DNA of 64,000 nt from Anoxynatronum sibiricum (GCF_039414295.1 NZ_JBCITM010000002.1:284323-348322), one strand, 5' to 3'; positions 8,538 through 18,265 are shown, counted from the first letter of the stretch. Notes: generated by a model not told the origin, from the sequence alone. Program-made: numbers and translations.

Positions 8538-9236
8538 CTATGCATAATTGCGACTGCCAAAAAGAGCACTGCCGATGCGGACCATTGTGGCCCCTTCCTG
8601 AACGGCTACATCAAAATCATTGGACATTCCCATGGAAAGCACTTTCATTTCAACGGAGCTGAGCCTCTTTTCTTTCGTTAGCTGAAAGAGTTCGTTCAGT
8701 TTCTTAAAATATGGTCTTGCCTTTTCCGGGTTATCGTCATAGGGAGCCATGGTCATCAGGCCTATCGCCCTTATTCCGGATAACTCTTGTGACTTTTTGA
8801 TCAAGTCTTCCAGTTCAGTCGGCTCGATTCCAAACTTACTGACTTCTCCTGAAACATTGACCTGAATTAGACAGTCAATCTGCCGCCCGCTTTTCAGTGC
8901 CCGTACGCTAATTTCCTCCATCAGCGGAAGTGAGTCGACAGAATGAATTAATGAAACTTTATCAACTATATATTTTACTTTATTTCGCTGTAAATGTCCA
9001 ATCATATGCCAATTCACCAAGCCATCGATCTGATCAAATTTTCCCAGCATTTCCTGAACCTTGTTTTCTCCCACGTTTCTGACACCCAGGTTGACTGCCT
9101 CCTGAATCTGATCCACGGCAACTTTTTTCGTCACAGCAATAACATCGATTTGCCTCTCTGGTGAAACCGATTTAATCAATGATTCCCGTATGCGTTCTTG
9201 AATTATTCGTAAGTTTTCACCTATGCTCATCATCAT
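8538..9236 (-). CDS. YggS-family pyridoxal phosphate homeostasis protein
   Basis: The 232-residue protein carries the PLP-binding lysine region (VIAVTKKV), the NVGENKVQEM motif, WHMIGHLQRNK and the C-terminal SMGMSNDFDVAVQEGATMVRIGSALFG block. It binds PLP without known enzymatic activity and affects B6 and amino-acid balance. Three consecutive ATG codons start the frame and GGAG precedes them, so the start is uncertain by up to two codons. It stands upstream of sepF, its common location. Confidence 0.93.
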   Translation of the reverse strand: MMMSIGENLRIIQERIRESLIKSVSPERQIDVIAVTKKVAVDQIQEAVNLGVRNVGENKVQEMLGKFDQIDGLVNWHMIGHLQRNKVKYIVDKVSLIHSVDSLPLMEEISVRALKSGRQIDCLIQVNVSGEVSKFGIEPTELEDLIKKSQELSGIRAIGLMTMAPYDDNPEKARPYFKKLNELFQLTKEKRLSSVEMKVLSMGMSNDFDVAVQEGATMVRIGSALFGSRNYA

Positions 9237-9297
9237 TCACTCCATCTCATCATCTGGAATACCGCTACTTTGTCACCTTATCATTCTCCATATAAGA

Positions 9298-10578
9298 CTA
9301 TCTCACCTTTTGACCCTCCACCACACTCGTCGGATTAGCAATGATCTCATCATACTGACGGATAGTAGTCATTCTAACTTCATGCCCTTCAGAATCCGAG
9401 GCAGTAACCGTCACCGCTCCTTCACCCACCACCACGGTCCGATCATCCCGCCCCAGTTCTTTGACAGGGGTTTTAACCGCATAGCCGTTGACGTCTATCC
9501 GATAAACACTTTTTCCGCTGTGATCACTCATTATAGCTGATATCGGTAGTTTCAGTCCCTCATGTCGCTGATGAATCAACTCTAAAGGCAATACTCTGCT
9601 TTGATACCATGTGCCAATCCCATCCTGCATGTCTATGACCAGTATGACCTCCAGCTGACTGGCGCTTGTTAGAACTTCCCGCAGAGTTCCTCTGACTTCT
9701 TTCCGAGTTATCGGGTCACGTATCAGCAGTCTGATTCCAGATTCATACTGCTTTGCCAGTTCCTCATTGACCGCCAGCAGCAGCTGCCACCGCTGGTCGT
9801 GAATAATCCTGTAATACCCGGTATCCTCAAGACCAGGTTCTTTGATCAAATGCAAAAAACTATCAGCCAGCGTTGAAGCTTCTTCGTCATCTGACGAAAG
9901 CCTCAGTTTCTCACCCCACCCGTCATCGCCGATGGCAAAAATACCCGGGCTCTCCGCTCTGATTTCGTGACTGGTATGCTTCAATCGCTGCTCGATTTTT
10001 TCCTTTTCCACTTCCAGCTCTTCCAGCGTCATTTCAGGCAACTGACGATGTACTGCAATTAATTGATGTTGATCTGCCAACTCTTCCAGCATTTGTTGAT
10101 TTTGAAATGCCAGTTCATACTGCCCATTCTTCAGGTTAAGACGTATATCAGACATCAAAAAATTCATCTGCTGATCAATCTCTCGTTCTGCTTCCTGAGA
10201 ATATGCAGACAAATCTCCTCCAGACTGCAAGTTCTTTAGTCTCATATCAATCAGCTGATTTTGCAATAACAGGGCATGATCCTGATCGGAAATTAAAATC
10301 TCGGCAAGTTTCTGCTGACGTGCCACCTTCTGTCCTTCAGTAATCACCCATCGCAACCCATGATCGGCCGTCACCGGATACACCGATTCCTGCCGCAGGG
10401 CTACTCCTTCAGCTGAAACCACTTCTTCCAATATGCCGTACTCCGCCAAAACAACATCAATTTTGAGTTGACTGATCAAGGGGCTCATTTTATAAAACAG
10501 ATATAATAGAATAATGACACATACAGGCAAGGCAATAACCAGGCCGCCTGTAAGTTTCCAGTTCCAAGACAGTTTCAT
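9298..10578 (-). CDS. HlyD-like membrane-fusion (adaptor) protein
   Basis: The 426-residue protein has one transmembrane helix (about residues 12-31), then a barrel-sandwich segment (VSAEGVALRQESVYPV), a long helical region (about 110-210) and a C-terminal beta-rich part. This is the layout of HlyD-type adaptor proteins. No ABC or RND partner lies nearby. Its position directly upstream of yggS-sepF is conserved in many Clostridia, so a role in envelope or division is possible but is inference. It begins the operon running to divIVA. Confidence 0.8.
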   Translation of the reverse strand: MKLSWNWKLTGGLVIALPVCVIILLYLFYKMSPLISQLKIDVVLAEYGILEEVVSAEGVALRQESVYPVTADHGLRWVITEGQKVARQQKLAEILISDQDHALLLQNQLIDMRLKNLQSGGDLSAYSQEAEREIDQQMNFLMSDIRLNLKNGQYELAFQNQQMLEELADQHQLIAVHRQLPEMTLEELEVEKEKIEQRLKHTSHEIRAESPGIFAIGDDGWGEKLRLSSDDEEASTLADSFLHLIKEPGLEDTGYYRIIHDQRWQLLLAVNEELAKQYESGIRLLIRDPITRKEVRGTLREVLTSASQLEVILVIDMQDGIGTWYQSRVLPLELIHQRHEGLKLPISAIMSDHSGKSVYRIDVNGYAVKTPVKELGRDDRTVVVGEGAVTVTASDSEGHEVRMTTIRQYDEIIANPTSVVEGQKVR

Positions 10579-10890
10579 GGTCCTCCACCTGCTTATCTTC
10601 AGACTAATGCAACGTCTTTATTTTACCACATAACTCTCCTGGAACAAAACCGCTGTGTTGGTATTTTATCCGCACCAATCCAGTACTCTTTACAGTAATT
10701 GAACATATTTCATAGGATTGACCCTTTATCTGATCCGTCTGGTTTGATGATGCTGTACCCCATAAATATGGTATTGTGAAGAAAAAATACACTCACCGGA
10801 TAATTATTTATTTGTTGGGTATTGATGCATTAGTGGGTGGATCATCTGATTAGACTCACCTAATAAATTCCCTAAAAAGAAGGTGCTTTA
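10579..10890. other. Intergenic region between the divergent HlyD-like and acylphosphatase genes
   Basis: This 312 bp stretch must hold both divergent promoters. A TAAAAT box on the minus strand near 10620 could serve the HlyD-like gene but lacks a convincing -35. A short dyad, CCATAAATATGG, lies near 10760. I see no convincing coding sequence. Confidence 0.4.
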
Positions 10891-11169
10891 ATGAAAGCAA
10901 TCCACGTGATTATTACTGGTGATGTCCAGGGAGTTGCCTTTCGGTTTCATGCGAAAAACAAAGCTTTATCTCTGGAAATCAGCGGTTGGGTACGCAATCG
11001 GTTGAACGGTTCTGTTGAGGCTTTCTTTCAGGGCGAATCTTCAGCCGTTGACGCAATAGCAGCCTGGTGTCATCATGGACCGCCAACGGCATCAGTTGCC
11101 CATGTCTTAGCCGAAACAGCCACCGTCGATGCTTCTCTGAAAGGGTTTGTCGTTCGCTCAACCTGTTAA
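10891..11169 (+). CDS. Acylphosphatase
   Basis: The 92-residue protein has the acylphosphatase fold signature GDVQGVAFRFHA near the start and GWVRNRLNGSVEA. Arg18 and Asn36 are the expected catalytic residues. The enzyme hydrolyses acyl phosphates such as 1,3-bisphosphoglycerate or carbamoyl phosphate. The first motif is slightly unusual: GDVQGVAFR instead of the common G-R-V-Q-G-V-G-F-R. An AGAAGGTG ribosome site precedes the ATG. It is a lone gene convergent with the next one. Confidence 0.92.
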   Translation: MKAIHVIITGDVQGVAFRFHAKNKALSLEISGWVRNRLNGSVEAFFQGESSAVDAIAAWCHHGPPTASVAHVLAETATVDASLKGFVVRSTC

Positions 11170-11192
11170 TTCCTGCCAGATTGATCTTTCAG

Positions 11193-12047
11193 TTACCACT
11201 CCGGAAGAATCATACGTGACAATTCTTCCCGGTCAATTTGCTCCAATATTTCCCGATCAGGTGCCAATAGATAAAGCCCCAGGCTAAGTTCATATTCTTT
11301 TTCAAAAATTGCATAGAATCGCCCATAAAGCTTTATTATCTCAAAATCGGCATGCCCTTCTTGTGGAGGCAGAGGATTTCCATATTGCAGATATCCCCTC
11401 TGGTGTTTTTGATAAACATGTTGTGGGCTGTTGGTAAAAATCGATGCATCAATTTGCGTCCACCCTTTCCTGCCAACATACGTTACATCACTTTCAATCT
11501 TTTCAATTTCGATATCAAATGTCACATTTTCCGGATTCAGTCCCATCGATGGCATCACAAGAAATCGTTGATCATATTCGGTAACACTTATCCATTGATC
11601 AGGATCAAAATTGCCATCTTTGTCAAATCCAAAACCAAGCTCAGGAGTTTGTTTATGCTGAACCAAATAAGCACCATAAAAACTTGAGAATCGCGGAGAT
11701 GTATGGTCAAAATACGATGCGTTGCGTTGCCATGGTGAAAAGCCCCCAAAGCGATATAAAACTGTCAGTGCCCATGGTTCTCCCTTCCATCTGTCAAATC
11801 CAGTTTCATCATGGTAAACCAACATTAGTGGATGCCATTGATCATCCTTTTGGGATTGGTTAGTGGGAATATCCAAATAATACTCGTTTTTATTGATCAA
11901 ACTCATTTTCTGATGATGTAAACTGTAAGGCCACATGACCAGGACACTTCGAAGCAAATAATACCATGGAGCTGTAGTGGCCATCAAAAATATTAACAGC
12001 CATATCACGCACCTACTTCTCCTGCCCGTCTGCCTAAGCTTCTCCAT
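11193..12047 (-). CDS. Unrecognised membrane-anchored extracytoplasmic protein
   Basis: I do not recognise this 284-residue protein. It has basic residues at the start and one hydrophobic segment (about residues 14-33), followed by a soluble region rich in aromatic residues with no cysteines after the anchor. It is probably exported and tethered. Many Trp, Tyr and Phe residues (FDRWKGEPWALTVLYRFGGF) suggest a beta-rich fold. It is flanked by convergent acylphosphatase and by the MFS carrier, with a 222 bp upstream gap, so it is probably transcribed alone. Confidence 0.7.
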   Translation of the reverse strand: MEKLRQTGRRSRCVIWLLIFLMATTAPWYYLLRSVLVMWPYSLHHQKMSLINKNEYYLDIPTNQSQKDDQWHPLMLVYHDETGFDRWKGEPWALTVLYRFGGFSPWQRNASYFDHTSPRFSSFYGAYLVQHKQTPELGFGFDKDGNFDPDQWISVTEYDQRFLVMPSMGLNPENVTFDIEIEKIESDVTYVGRKGWTQIDASIFTNSPQHVYQKHQRGYLQYGNPLPPQEGHADFEIIKLYGRFYAIFEKEYELSLGLYLLAPDREILEQIDREELSRMILPEW

Positions 12048-12203
12048 CTCTTCACTTCCTCATATTCATCTGGACTTGTCTCAGGATTGCTCATTCTTTA
12101 TTTTTGCTCATTTTCTCCTGATGTATATCCTTCGTCAAGTTTATCTGGTATGAAAGCATCCAGGCTGATCTAAATTGAATGTGATGAACCACAGAAAGTA
12201 CAT

Positions 12204-12231
12204 GGAGCTTCTGGCAAATGCCAGAAGCTCC
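12204..12231 (-). terminator. Strong hairpin downstream of the MFS gene, without a T-tract
   Basis: A perfect 12-bp stem, GGAGCTTCTGGC (12204-12215) and GCCAGAAGCTCC (12220-12231), with a four-base loop, 38 bp past the MFS stop. It has no T run on either strand, so it may stabilise the mRNA 3' end rather than terminate. Confidence 0.5.
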
Positions 12232-12269
12232 TGATGAGCGGATCATGGTAGATTATTATATTCCATCTA

Positions 12270-13550
12270 TTAGTCAGCTTTTGGTTCAGGATCCGATGAC
12301 AAAGATGAGACGACCTGAACAACACCCTGAACAGCCGGCGCCTTGGTAAAAAGGGTCATCACTGCACCAGCAGCGCTTAAAACTCCTGATACTACATAAC
12401 TCAGTGCATAGGTACCAGTCAAGTCTCTGACAATACCTCCCAATAGTGGTCCAAATACGCCGCCAATTCCCCAAGCAGTAATAACCATGCCATAGTTAAT
12501 ACCAAAGTTTTTCACTCCGAAATAATCTACTGTTGTTGCCGGGAAAAGAGTCAACATGCCTCCAAATGTGAATCCCACGACTGAAACCCCTGCAATCAGA
12601 AGCAATGGACTGTTTAAGCTGGGAAAGAACACATAAACAGCTACCTGAAGCACAAACATTGCAAACAAAGTGCGCATGCGGCCAAATTTATCAGAAATCA
12701 CACCGCACCCAACACGACCTGCACAATTGAAGATGGCATATATCCCAACAAGCATGTAGGCATTTGCCATTCCAGCCTGTTCAAGGCCAATTTTAGAAAG
12801 CTGCCCAATGATTAGAAGTCCTGCAAATGTTCCGAAACAAAACATAATCCAAAGTTGGTAAAATTGCTTGGTTTTTAGAACCTCATCCCATTCATAGTCC
12901 ACTTTTTCAGGCGCCTGATGCGTCAATAGCTGCTTTCTTGAAGCAGCTTCAGGGTCAACGCCTGCAGGTACATATCCTGCGGGCGGATTTTTGATAAACT
13001 GGGCTAAAGCCATGATCAAAGTGAAAAAGGCTCCACCTAAAATAAAAAACGTGCGTTGTAAGCCGTAGTTGGTTAATAAATAATTAGTGACCGGTGCAAT
13101 ATAAAGTGGCGCCAGGCCAAATCCACTCACCACGATCCCTGATATCAAACCTCTTTTTTGAGGGCTGAACCATTTTACAGCCGCTGGCGTTGGGGCAGCA
13201 TATCCCATCCCCATACCCATTCCAAAAACAACCCCAAAGAAAAGCGTCAGTCCAATGATCGTCAGATAGAGACCGGACATTAGGAATCCAATACCTGCCA
13301 AAACTGCTGCTCCCATAATGATTGGCCGTGGTCCAAGCCTGTCCTGAAGCCTGCCCCCAGGTACCATTGATAATGCAAACACAGCACAAGCAACCATGTA
13401 GGGGATTTGCGTCATTGTAGCGCTCCATCCCAATTGATCGATCAACGCAGCAGAAATGACCCCCCAGGCGTACAGAACACCCAGCATCAAATTAACCCCT
13501 AAGCCAGCAAACGTTACTACCCACCCTGCTCCTAACCTTCTTCTCTCCAC
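12270..13550 (-). CDS. MFS transporter of the oxalate/formate antiporter (OxlT-like) family
   Basis: The 426-residue protein has about twelve transmembrane helices. It has the OFA-family N-terminus (NLMLGVLYAWGVIS), the MFS loop GGRLQDRLGPRP, a glycine-rich helix GVVFGMGMGMGYAAPTP, and VSDKFGRMRT-like MFS repeats in the second half. OFA members exchange oxalate, formate or other carboxylates; the substrate here cannot be inferred. It stands alone, with an extended -10 promoter candidate upstream and a strong hairpin downstream. Confidence 0.85.
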   Translation of the reverse strand: MERRRLGAGWVVTFAGLGVNLMLGVLYAWGVISAALIDQLGWSATMTQIPYMVACAVFALSMVPGGRLQDRLGPRPIIMGAAVLAGIGFLMSGLYLTIIGLTLFFGVVFGMGMGMGYAAPTPAAVKWFSPQKRGLISGIVVSGFGLAPLYIAPVTNYLLTNYGLQRTFFILGGAFFTLIMALAQFIKNPPAGYVPAGVDPEAASRKQLLTHQAPEKVDYEWDEVLKTKQFYQLWIMFCFGTFAGLLIIGQLSKIGLEQAGMANAYMLVGIYAIFNCAGRVGCGVISDKFGRMRTLFAMFVLQVAVYVFFPSLNSPLLLIAGVSVVGFTFGGMLTLFPATTVDYFGVKNFGINYGMVITAWGIGGVFGPLLGGIVRDLTGTYALSYVVSGVLSAAGAVMTLFTKAPAVQGVVQVVSSLSSDPEPKAD

Positions 13551-13595
13551 ATCGCACCCCCTGAATTCTACATGCTATTTCGTTGATTTCATTTC

Positions 13596-13604
13596 ATTTT
13601 ATCA
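13596..13604 (-). promoter_or_regulatory. Extended -10 promoter candidate for the MFS gene
   Basis: On the minus strand TGATAAAAT (a TG one base before TAAAAT) lies about 46 bp before the MFS start. The -35 region is poor, as is common for extended -10 promoters. Confidence 0.5.
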
Positions 13605-13685
13605 GAAACCGTGCTCTTCGAAAAGGTTTTTTTACGAAAAACGTTATTCTGTTGCTTTGTGTCCCCTGGACATGATCATTGCAAC

Positions 13686-13714
13686 AAAAAGCCTGTATTC
13701 TGAAGAATACAGGC
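13686..13714 (-). terminator. Terminator of tRNA-Pro
   Basis: On the minus strand GCCTGTATTC (13705-13714), a four-base loop and GAATACAGGC (13691-13700) are followed by five T. It starts six bases after the encoded CCA end of the tRNA. Confidence 0.92.
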
Positions 13715-13719
13715 CTGAC

Positions 13720-13796
13720 TGGTCTGGCTGACAGGAATTGAACCTGCGACCTCTAGAACCCCATTCTAGCGCGCTACCAAACTGCGCCACAGCCAG
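13720..13796 (-). tRNA. tRNA-Pro (anticodon GGG)
   Basis: A 77-nt cloverleaf on the minus strand. The acceptor stem CTGGCTG/CAGCCAG pairs perfectly, the D-arm contains AGTTTGGTA, and the anticodon loop ATGGGGT places GGG at positions 34-36. The T-arm has GCAGG TTCAATT CCTGT, and the 3' CCA is encoded. It lies downstream of gpsA and is followed at once by a terminator. Confidence 0.97.
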
Positions 13797-13906
13797 TTGA
13801 AAAAAGGTGTTTTTGGACACAAGGATATTATAAAGGAAACCATTGGAACATGCAAGTATTATTTTCATCTTCCGGTGATAACCGAATTATCTGACACACT
13901 TCCACA

Positions 13907-14947
13907 TTATTTCTCTAACCACTCTATCATATGCCCTGCTGCCACTTCTTCCATTTCATGCTTGCGTTGACGTGTCATGAGCTCACGCACCACCTGCTCT
14001 ACCGGTTGATGGCTATGCAGCAAATTATGAATCGCTGTGGTAATTGGCATTTCCACATGATGATGAAGGGCCAACTCGTAGGCTGCATCAGCTGTAAAAA
14101 CACCTTCCACAACCATGCCTATGGCCGCCAATGTTTCTTCAAGACTTTTCCCTTGTCCAATTAGAATACCCGCTCTCCGATTACGGCTATGCATACTGGT
14201 ACAAGTTACAATCAAATCACCGATACCAGCCAAGCCGGCAAAAGTGTTCAGCGAGGCACCCATCTGCTTCCCAAGTCGCGCAATTTCTGCTATCCCTCTT
14301 GTAATCAGAGCTGCTCTCGAGTTATCACCATAGCCGATCCCATCGGCTATGCCAGCCCCAAAAGCAATGACGTTTTTCAATGCTCCCGCCAGTTCAACCC
14401 CAACCACATCCGGATTGGTGTAAACACGCAAATATGGATTCATGAATAAATCCTGGGTGTATTCGGCAATTTGTTTGCTGCGAGCTGCCGCCACAAGCGT
14501 TGTGGGCATGCACCTGGCTACTTCTTCTGCATGTGATGGCCCTGAAAGCACCGCAAAAGTGGCTCCTCTCACTTCTTGCTTTACAATTTGCGAGATGCGG
14601 CAGTAGCTTTTTTTTTCAATTCCTTTCGCCACATTAATGATCAACATGGTCGGTGATAGATACGGTTTCACCGTTTGCAGTGCCGCACGAACCTGCTGAG
14701 TTGGGATTGCCAACACAACAGCATCAGTTTTCCAAAGAGCTCGTTCCGGGTCAGTTATAATCTCTAATTCCCGGGCCAGCTGAACATCTGGAAGATACCG
14801 CTGGTTCGTTCGCTGCTCTTTCATTTCTTGTGCTTGTTGCTCACTGCGCATCCACAAACGTGTACGATGTCCATTGGAGTGCAACACTGTTCCAAGGGCA
14901 GTTCCCCAACTGCCCGCTCCCAAAACTGTAATGGTTTTTGGTTCCAT
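13907..14947 (-). CDS. gpsA: NAD(P)-dependent glycerol-3-phosphate dehydrogenase
   Basis: The 346-residue enzyme reduces dihydroxyacetone phosphate to sn-glycerol 3-phosphate for phospholipid synthesis. The Rossmann motif GAGSWGTALG is at residues 10-19. The family blocks NVAKGIE, GPSHAEEVA and GALKNVIAFGAG, with the catalytic lysine, follow. It lies four bases after plsY in the same operon, and PlsY uses its product. Confidence 0.97.
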   Translation of the reverse strand: MEPKTITVLGAGSWGTALGTVLHSNGHRTRLWMRSEQQAQEMKEQRTNQRYLPDVQLARELEIITDPERALWKTDAVVLAIPTQQVRAALQTVKPYLSPTMLIINVAKGIEKKSYCRISQIVKQEVRGATFAVLSGPSHAEEVARCMPTTLVAAARSKQIAEYTQDLFMNPYLRVYTNPDVVGVELAGALKNVIAFGAGIADGIGYGDNSRAALITRGIAEIARLGKQMGASLNTFAGLAGIGDLIVTCTSMHSRNRRAGILIGQGKSLEETLAAIGMVVEGVFTADAAYELALHHHVEMPITTAIHNLLHSHQPVEQVVRELMTRQRKHEMEEVAAGHMIEWLEK

Positions 14948-14951
14948 TTCA

Positions 14952-15554
14952 TTAACTCCTGTTCAACTTTTTTTTGAGATCAAACCGGTTTTCAGTTCCA
15001 TCAACAATACGTTTGATGTTACTCCGATGACGATAAAGAACAAGAAGTGATAAAGCAATCCCCAACCAAATATGTGCAGATTCACCGTTGGTTTTCCAAA
15101 GAAGCACTGTCCATAATAACACACCTGTCATAGAGGCTAACGAGACGTAGCGAGTAATAATAATGATAATAATAGCCACCGCCAGACAAATCCAAGCCAG
15201 CTGTGGATGGATCATAAAACCCACTCCCATCGTTGTTGCCACTCCTTTGCCGCCTTTAAATCGCAGAAGCACTGGCCAATTGTGTCCCACTACCGCCAAC
15301 AGACCACATACCCCTGCCATGGTTTCACCTGAAAAATAGCGACCCATCCAAACAGCCACAACACCCTTCAGGAGATCACAGAAAAGAACCAATATGGCCA
15401 GCTTCAGACCCAGAACGCGCATCACATTGGTAGTGCCGGCGTTTCCACTGCCATGTTCACGAATATCAATATTAGCGGTTAATTTTCCCAGAAAAAAAGC
15501 TGGCGAAAAATTCCCGAGAAAATAAGCTGCCATCAATAAAACTGCAATTTTCAT
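14952..15554 (-). CDS. plsY: Glycerol-3-phosphate acyltransferase PlsY
   Basis: The 200-residue membrane protein has about five transmembrane helices and the PlsY motifs GSGNAGTTNVMRVLG and GHNWPVLLRFKGGKGVAT. It transfers acyl groups from acyl phosphate to glycerol 3-phosphate. Its ATG overlaps the der stop codon (ATGA), indicating coupling, and gpsA follows, so enzyme and substrate supply are linked in one operon. Confidence 0.97.
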   Translation of the reverse strand: MKIAVLLMAAYFLGNFSPAFFLGKLTANIDIREHGSGNAGTTNVMRVLGLKLAILVLFCDLLKGVVAVWMGRYFSGETMAGVCGLLAVVGHNWPVLLRFKGGKGVATTMGVGFMIHPQLAWICLAVAIIIIIITRYVSLASMTGVLLWTVLLWKTNGESAHIWLGIALSLLVLYRHRSNIKRIVDGTENRFDLKKKLNRS

Positions 15555-16879
15555 GCCCCGGTTCCTCCCGATTTTTCTCGTAACATAAAGCGCACGGGCG
15601 TGCCTTCAAATCCGAAGTTTTCCCTAATCCGATTTTCGAGATATCTCTGATAAGAAAAATGCATGAGTTCCTTGTCGTTAATGAAGAGAATAAACGTTGG
15701 CGGCTTCACAGAAACCTGTGTGCCATAGAATATTTTCAGGCGTTTGCCTTTATCTGAAGGCGGTTGTTTCATAAGGGTTGATTCTGCTATCACTTCGTTT
15801 AAAACGCCTGTTTGTATGCGCATGGCATGTTGATTGGAAACATGTTGAATTGCTGGGATGATGCGATCTATCCGCTGCCCCGTCAAGACAGATACGAATA
15901 GAATCGGTGCATATTGACAAAATCCGAGTTCGCGCCTGATGTCTTTCGTCATCTGATTCACTGTTTTATTATCTTTTTCCACCAAATCCCATTTGTTGAC
16001 AAGTATGACCATCGCTTTGCCGTTTTCATGGCTGAGGCCTGCCACCTTCTTATCTTGCTCCGTCACGCCTTCACGGCCATCAATCATCAACACACATACG
16101 TCAGAGCGTTCAATAGCAGCAATCGCTCGAAGGACACTGTAATGTTCAACATCATCATTAATGCGGCTTTTCTTACGCAGGCCCGCTGTATCTATCAGCA
16201 GATATTCCTGCCCATCCATGGAAAATGGTGTGTCAATGGCATCTCGGGTCGTCCCTGCGATATCACTGACAATAACGCGTTCTTCACCAAGAAATTTATT
16301 AATAAGGGAAGATTTGCCTACATTTGGCTTTCCAATCACAGATACTTTAATTTGATCTTGATCTTCATGGCTGTGCGTTGATTCAGGAAAATGACTAATT
16401 ACCAAATCCAGCAGGTCCCCTAAACCGTAAGCCATTTCAGCCGAGATTTCAATAGGATCCCCCAGACCCAGTTCATAAAAATCATAATAATACTCAGAAT
16501 GCTGGTGTGAATCCACTTTATTAACAACTAAAATCACAGGGCGATTGTTTTTGCGTAACAAATCAGCAATTTCCTGGTCCTGAGCAGTAATACCTGCTCT
16601 ACCATCCACCATAAAAAGTATGACATGGGCCATTTCCATGGCCAATTGTGCCTGTTTTCGCATTTGTGAAGGAATGATCTCACTTGAAGAAGGTTCAAGG
16701 CCACCTGTATCAATCAATGAAAACGTATGGTTCAACCATTCCACCTCAGCATATATCCTGTCACGGGTTACTCCTGGAGTGTCTTCAACAATGGAAATGC
16801 GGCGTCCTGCCAACCGGTTAAAAAAAGTTGATTTCCCTACATTTGGCCTTCCAATGACGGCCACAATTGATTTTGACAT
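15551..16879 (-). CDS. der: Ribosome-associated GTPase Der (EngA)
   Basis: The 442-residue protein carries two tandem GTPase domains with P-loops GRPNVGKS and GKPNVGKSS, switch motifs DTPG and DTAG, and a C-terminal KH-like domain. Der is needed for 50S assembly. I use the ATG at 16879, eleven bases after AGGAG. A GTG at 16891 overlaps both that site and the preceding stop codon. It is in the nrdR-DUF512-der-plsY-gpsA run. Confidence 0.97.
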   Translation of the reverse strand: MSKSIVAVIGRPNVGKSTFFNRLAGRRISIVEDTPGVTRDRIYAEVEWLNHTFSLIDTGGLEPSSSEIIPSQMRKQAQLAMEMAHVILFMVDGRAGITAQDQEIADLLRKNNRPVILVVNKVDSHQHSEYYYDFYELGLGDPIEISAEMAYGLGDLLDLVISHFPESTHSHEDQDQIKVSVIGKPNVGKSSLINKFLGEERVIVSDIAGTTRDAIDTPFSMDGQEYLLIDTAGLRKKSRINDDVEHYSVLRAIAAIERSDVCVLMIDGREGVTEQDKKVAGLSHENGKAMVILVNKWDLVEKDNKTVNQMTKDIRRELGFCQYAPILFVSVLTGQRIDRIIPAIQHVSNQHAMRIQTGVLNEVIAESTLMKQPPSDKGKRLKIFYGTQVSVKPPTFILFINDKELMHFSYQRYLENRIRENFGFEGTPVRFMLREKSGGTGA

Positions 16880-16883
16880 CTTA

Positions 16884-18251
16884 TTATTCACTCCTGCTCT
16901 TTGTATTCCTTGCCGAATGTCGCAACATTGTTTTTATCCACTGACTTCCATCCACCTGGCATGGAATCACTTTGATGCCAAGCTGTTGAGAAACATCAGA
17001 AACAGTCAGATCATCTAAAAAAACCATTTCTCCATGTTTTAGCATATTTTCTGGAATCATCACGAAATCGCCCAAAAACTCACCTTTTAGGCGTGTAACC
17101 AAGTCTTGTCCTGTCACCAATCCACTAACGGTGATTGACGGACCGAAAAATGTATTCGCTACAGGTATCACTTTTACTATAAGACCTTCAACCTTTAGCA
17201 TCAGCCTTTCAGCCAGCAACATCATAAAAGGTGCTGCAGCTTCTCCAGTAGCAATGGTCATATGAAAAGAGTGTCTTTTGCGAATTAATGGCATTTTCTG
17301 CAAAAAAGCTATTGCATCCAACTCAAAAGAAGCCAGCATTCCGACACCATTTTCAAGCTGATAAAAAGCCTCATATGCTGAGGCATCCGGCCATGGTTCT
17401 TCTGCTTTAAGATAAAATTCATCCGCAGGATATACCAGCTTTCTGCCCAACTTGTTCTCCCAACGATTCTGCCATTCATGTATTTGCTTCAGCACCTGCC
17501 TCGCTTTTGAACCTGTAACAGACTGCAGCGCTGCATTTTTCTGATATTTGGTAATACCTACCGGAACCACTGCAATGCTAATGATACTTTCTGCAAGTGG
17601 TTCCATATCTGTTAAGGTTCGATCCAACTCAGAACCGTCATTAAATCCGGGACATAAGACGATTTGAAGATTCATGCGTATGTGATGTTCATGAAACCGC
17701 TTGAGAGTTGTCATCAGATTGCCGGCAAATCGATTGTTGAGCATTTGAACCCTTAGCTCTGGGTTTGATGTATGAACAGATATATTTAGCGGACTGATCC
17801 TATAACGTATCATTTTGTCGATTTCATCTGGTTTCATATTTGTAAGAGTAATGTAGTTACCTTGCAGAAAAGAAAGTCTGGAATCATCATCTTTCACATA
17901 TAGTGCTGAGCGCATCCCTGGAGGCATCTGATCAATAAAGCAAAAAAGACACTTATTACGGCATTGGCGGGTTTCAGCCATCACAGGATTTTCAAACTCA
18001 ATTCCCAGTTCATCATCATAGTCTTTGACAATTTCAAGTACCCATTCACCGCCATCCGCTCTTTGCAGTGTCAGTTCAATATTTTCATCTGCTGTCAAGA
18101 ATCGATAATCTATCACATCTTCCACCAGGCATCCATTAATGGCTATCAAACAGTCGCCAGCCTGTACGCCCAACTCAGAAGCAATACTCCCTGGCACCAC
18201 CCGGGAGATGATATTAACTGTTCGCATATCTTCCAATTTTACACACTCCAT
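16884..18251 (-). CDS. DUF512 radical SAM protein with an N-terminal PDZ-like domain
   Basis: The 455-residue protein begins with a PDZ-like segment (VVPGSIASELGVQAGDCLIA), followed by a cluster-binding CRNKCLFC motif (CX3CX2C, about residue 97) and a C-terminal DUF512 region. The family is widespread in Clostridia next to der but its substrate is unknown. It lies between nrdR and der. The GAGG ribosome site is only four bases from the ATG, so initiation may be weak. Confidence 0.88.
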   Translation of the reverse strand: MECVKLEDMRTVNIISRVVPGSIASELGVQAGDCLIAINGCLVEDVIDYRFLTADENIELTLQRADGGEWVLEIVKDYDDELGIEFENPVMAETRQCRNKCLFCFIDQMPPGMRSALYVKDDDSRLSFLQGNYITLTNMKPDEIDKMIRYRISPLNISVHTSNPELRVQMLNNRFAGNLMTTLKRFHEHHIRMNLQIVLCPGFNDGSELDRTLTDMEPLAESIISIAVVPVGITKYQKNAALQSVTGSKARQVLKQIHEWQNRWENKLGRKLVYPADEFYLKAEEPWPDASAYEAFYQLENGVGMLASFELDAIAFLQKMPLIRKRHSFHMTIATGEAAAPFMMLLAERLMLKVEGLIVKVIPVANTFFGPSITVSGLVTGQDLVTRLKGEFLGDFVMIPENMLKHGEMVFLDDLTVSDVSQQLGIKVIPCQVDGSQWIKTMLRHSARNTKSRSE

Positions 18252-18265
18252 AACGCCTCAAAAAA

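Noticed and set aside
10604..10792. A 62-codon minus-strand frame in the gap before acylphosphatase.
   Set aside because: No ribosome site, atypical composition, and it covers the region where promoters are expected.
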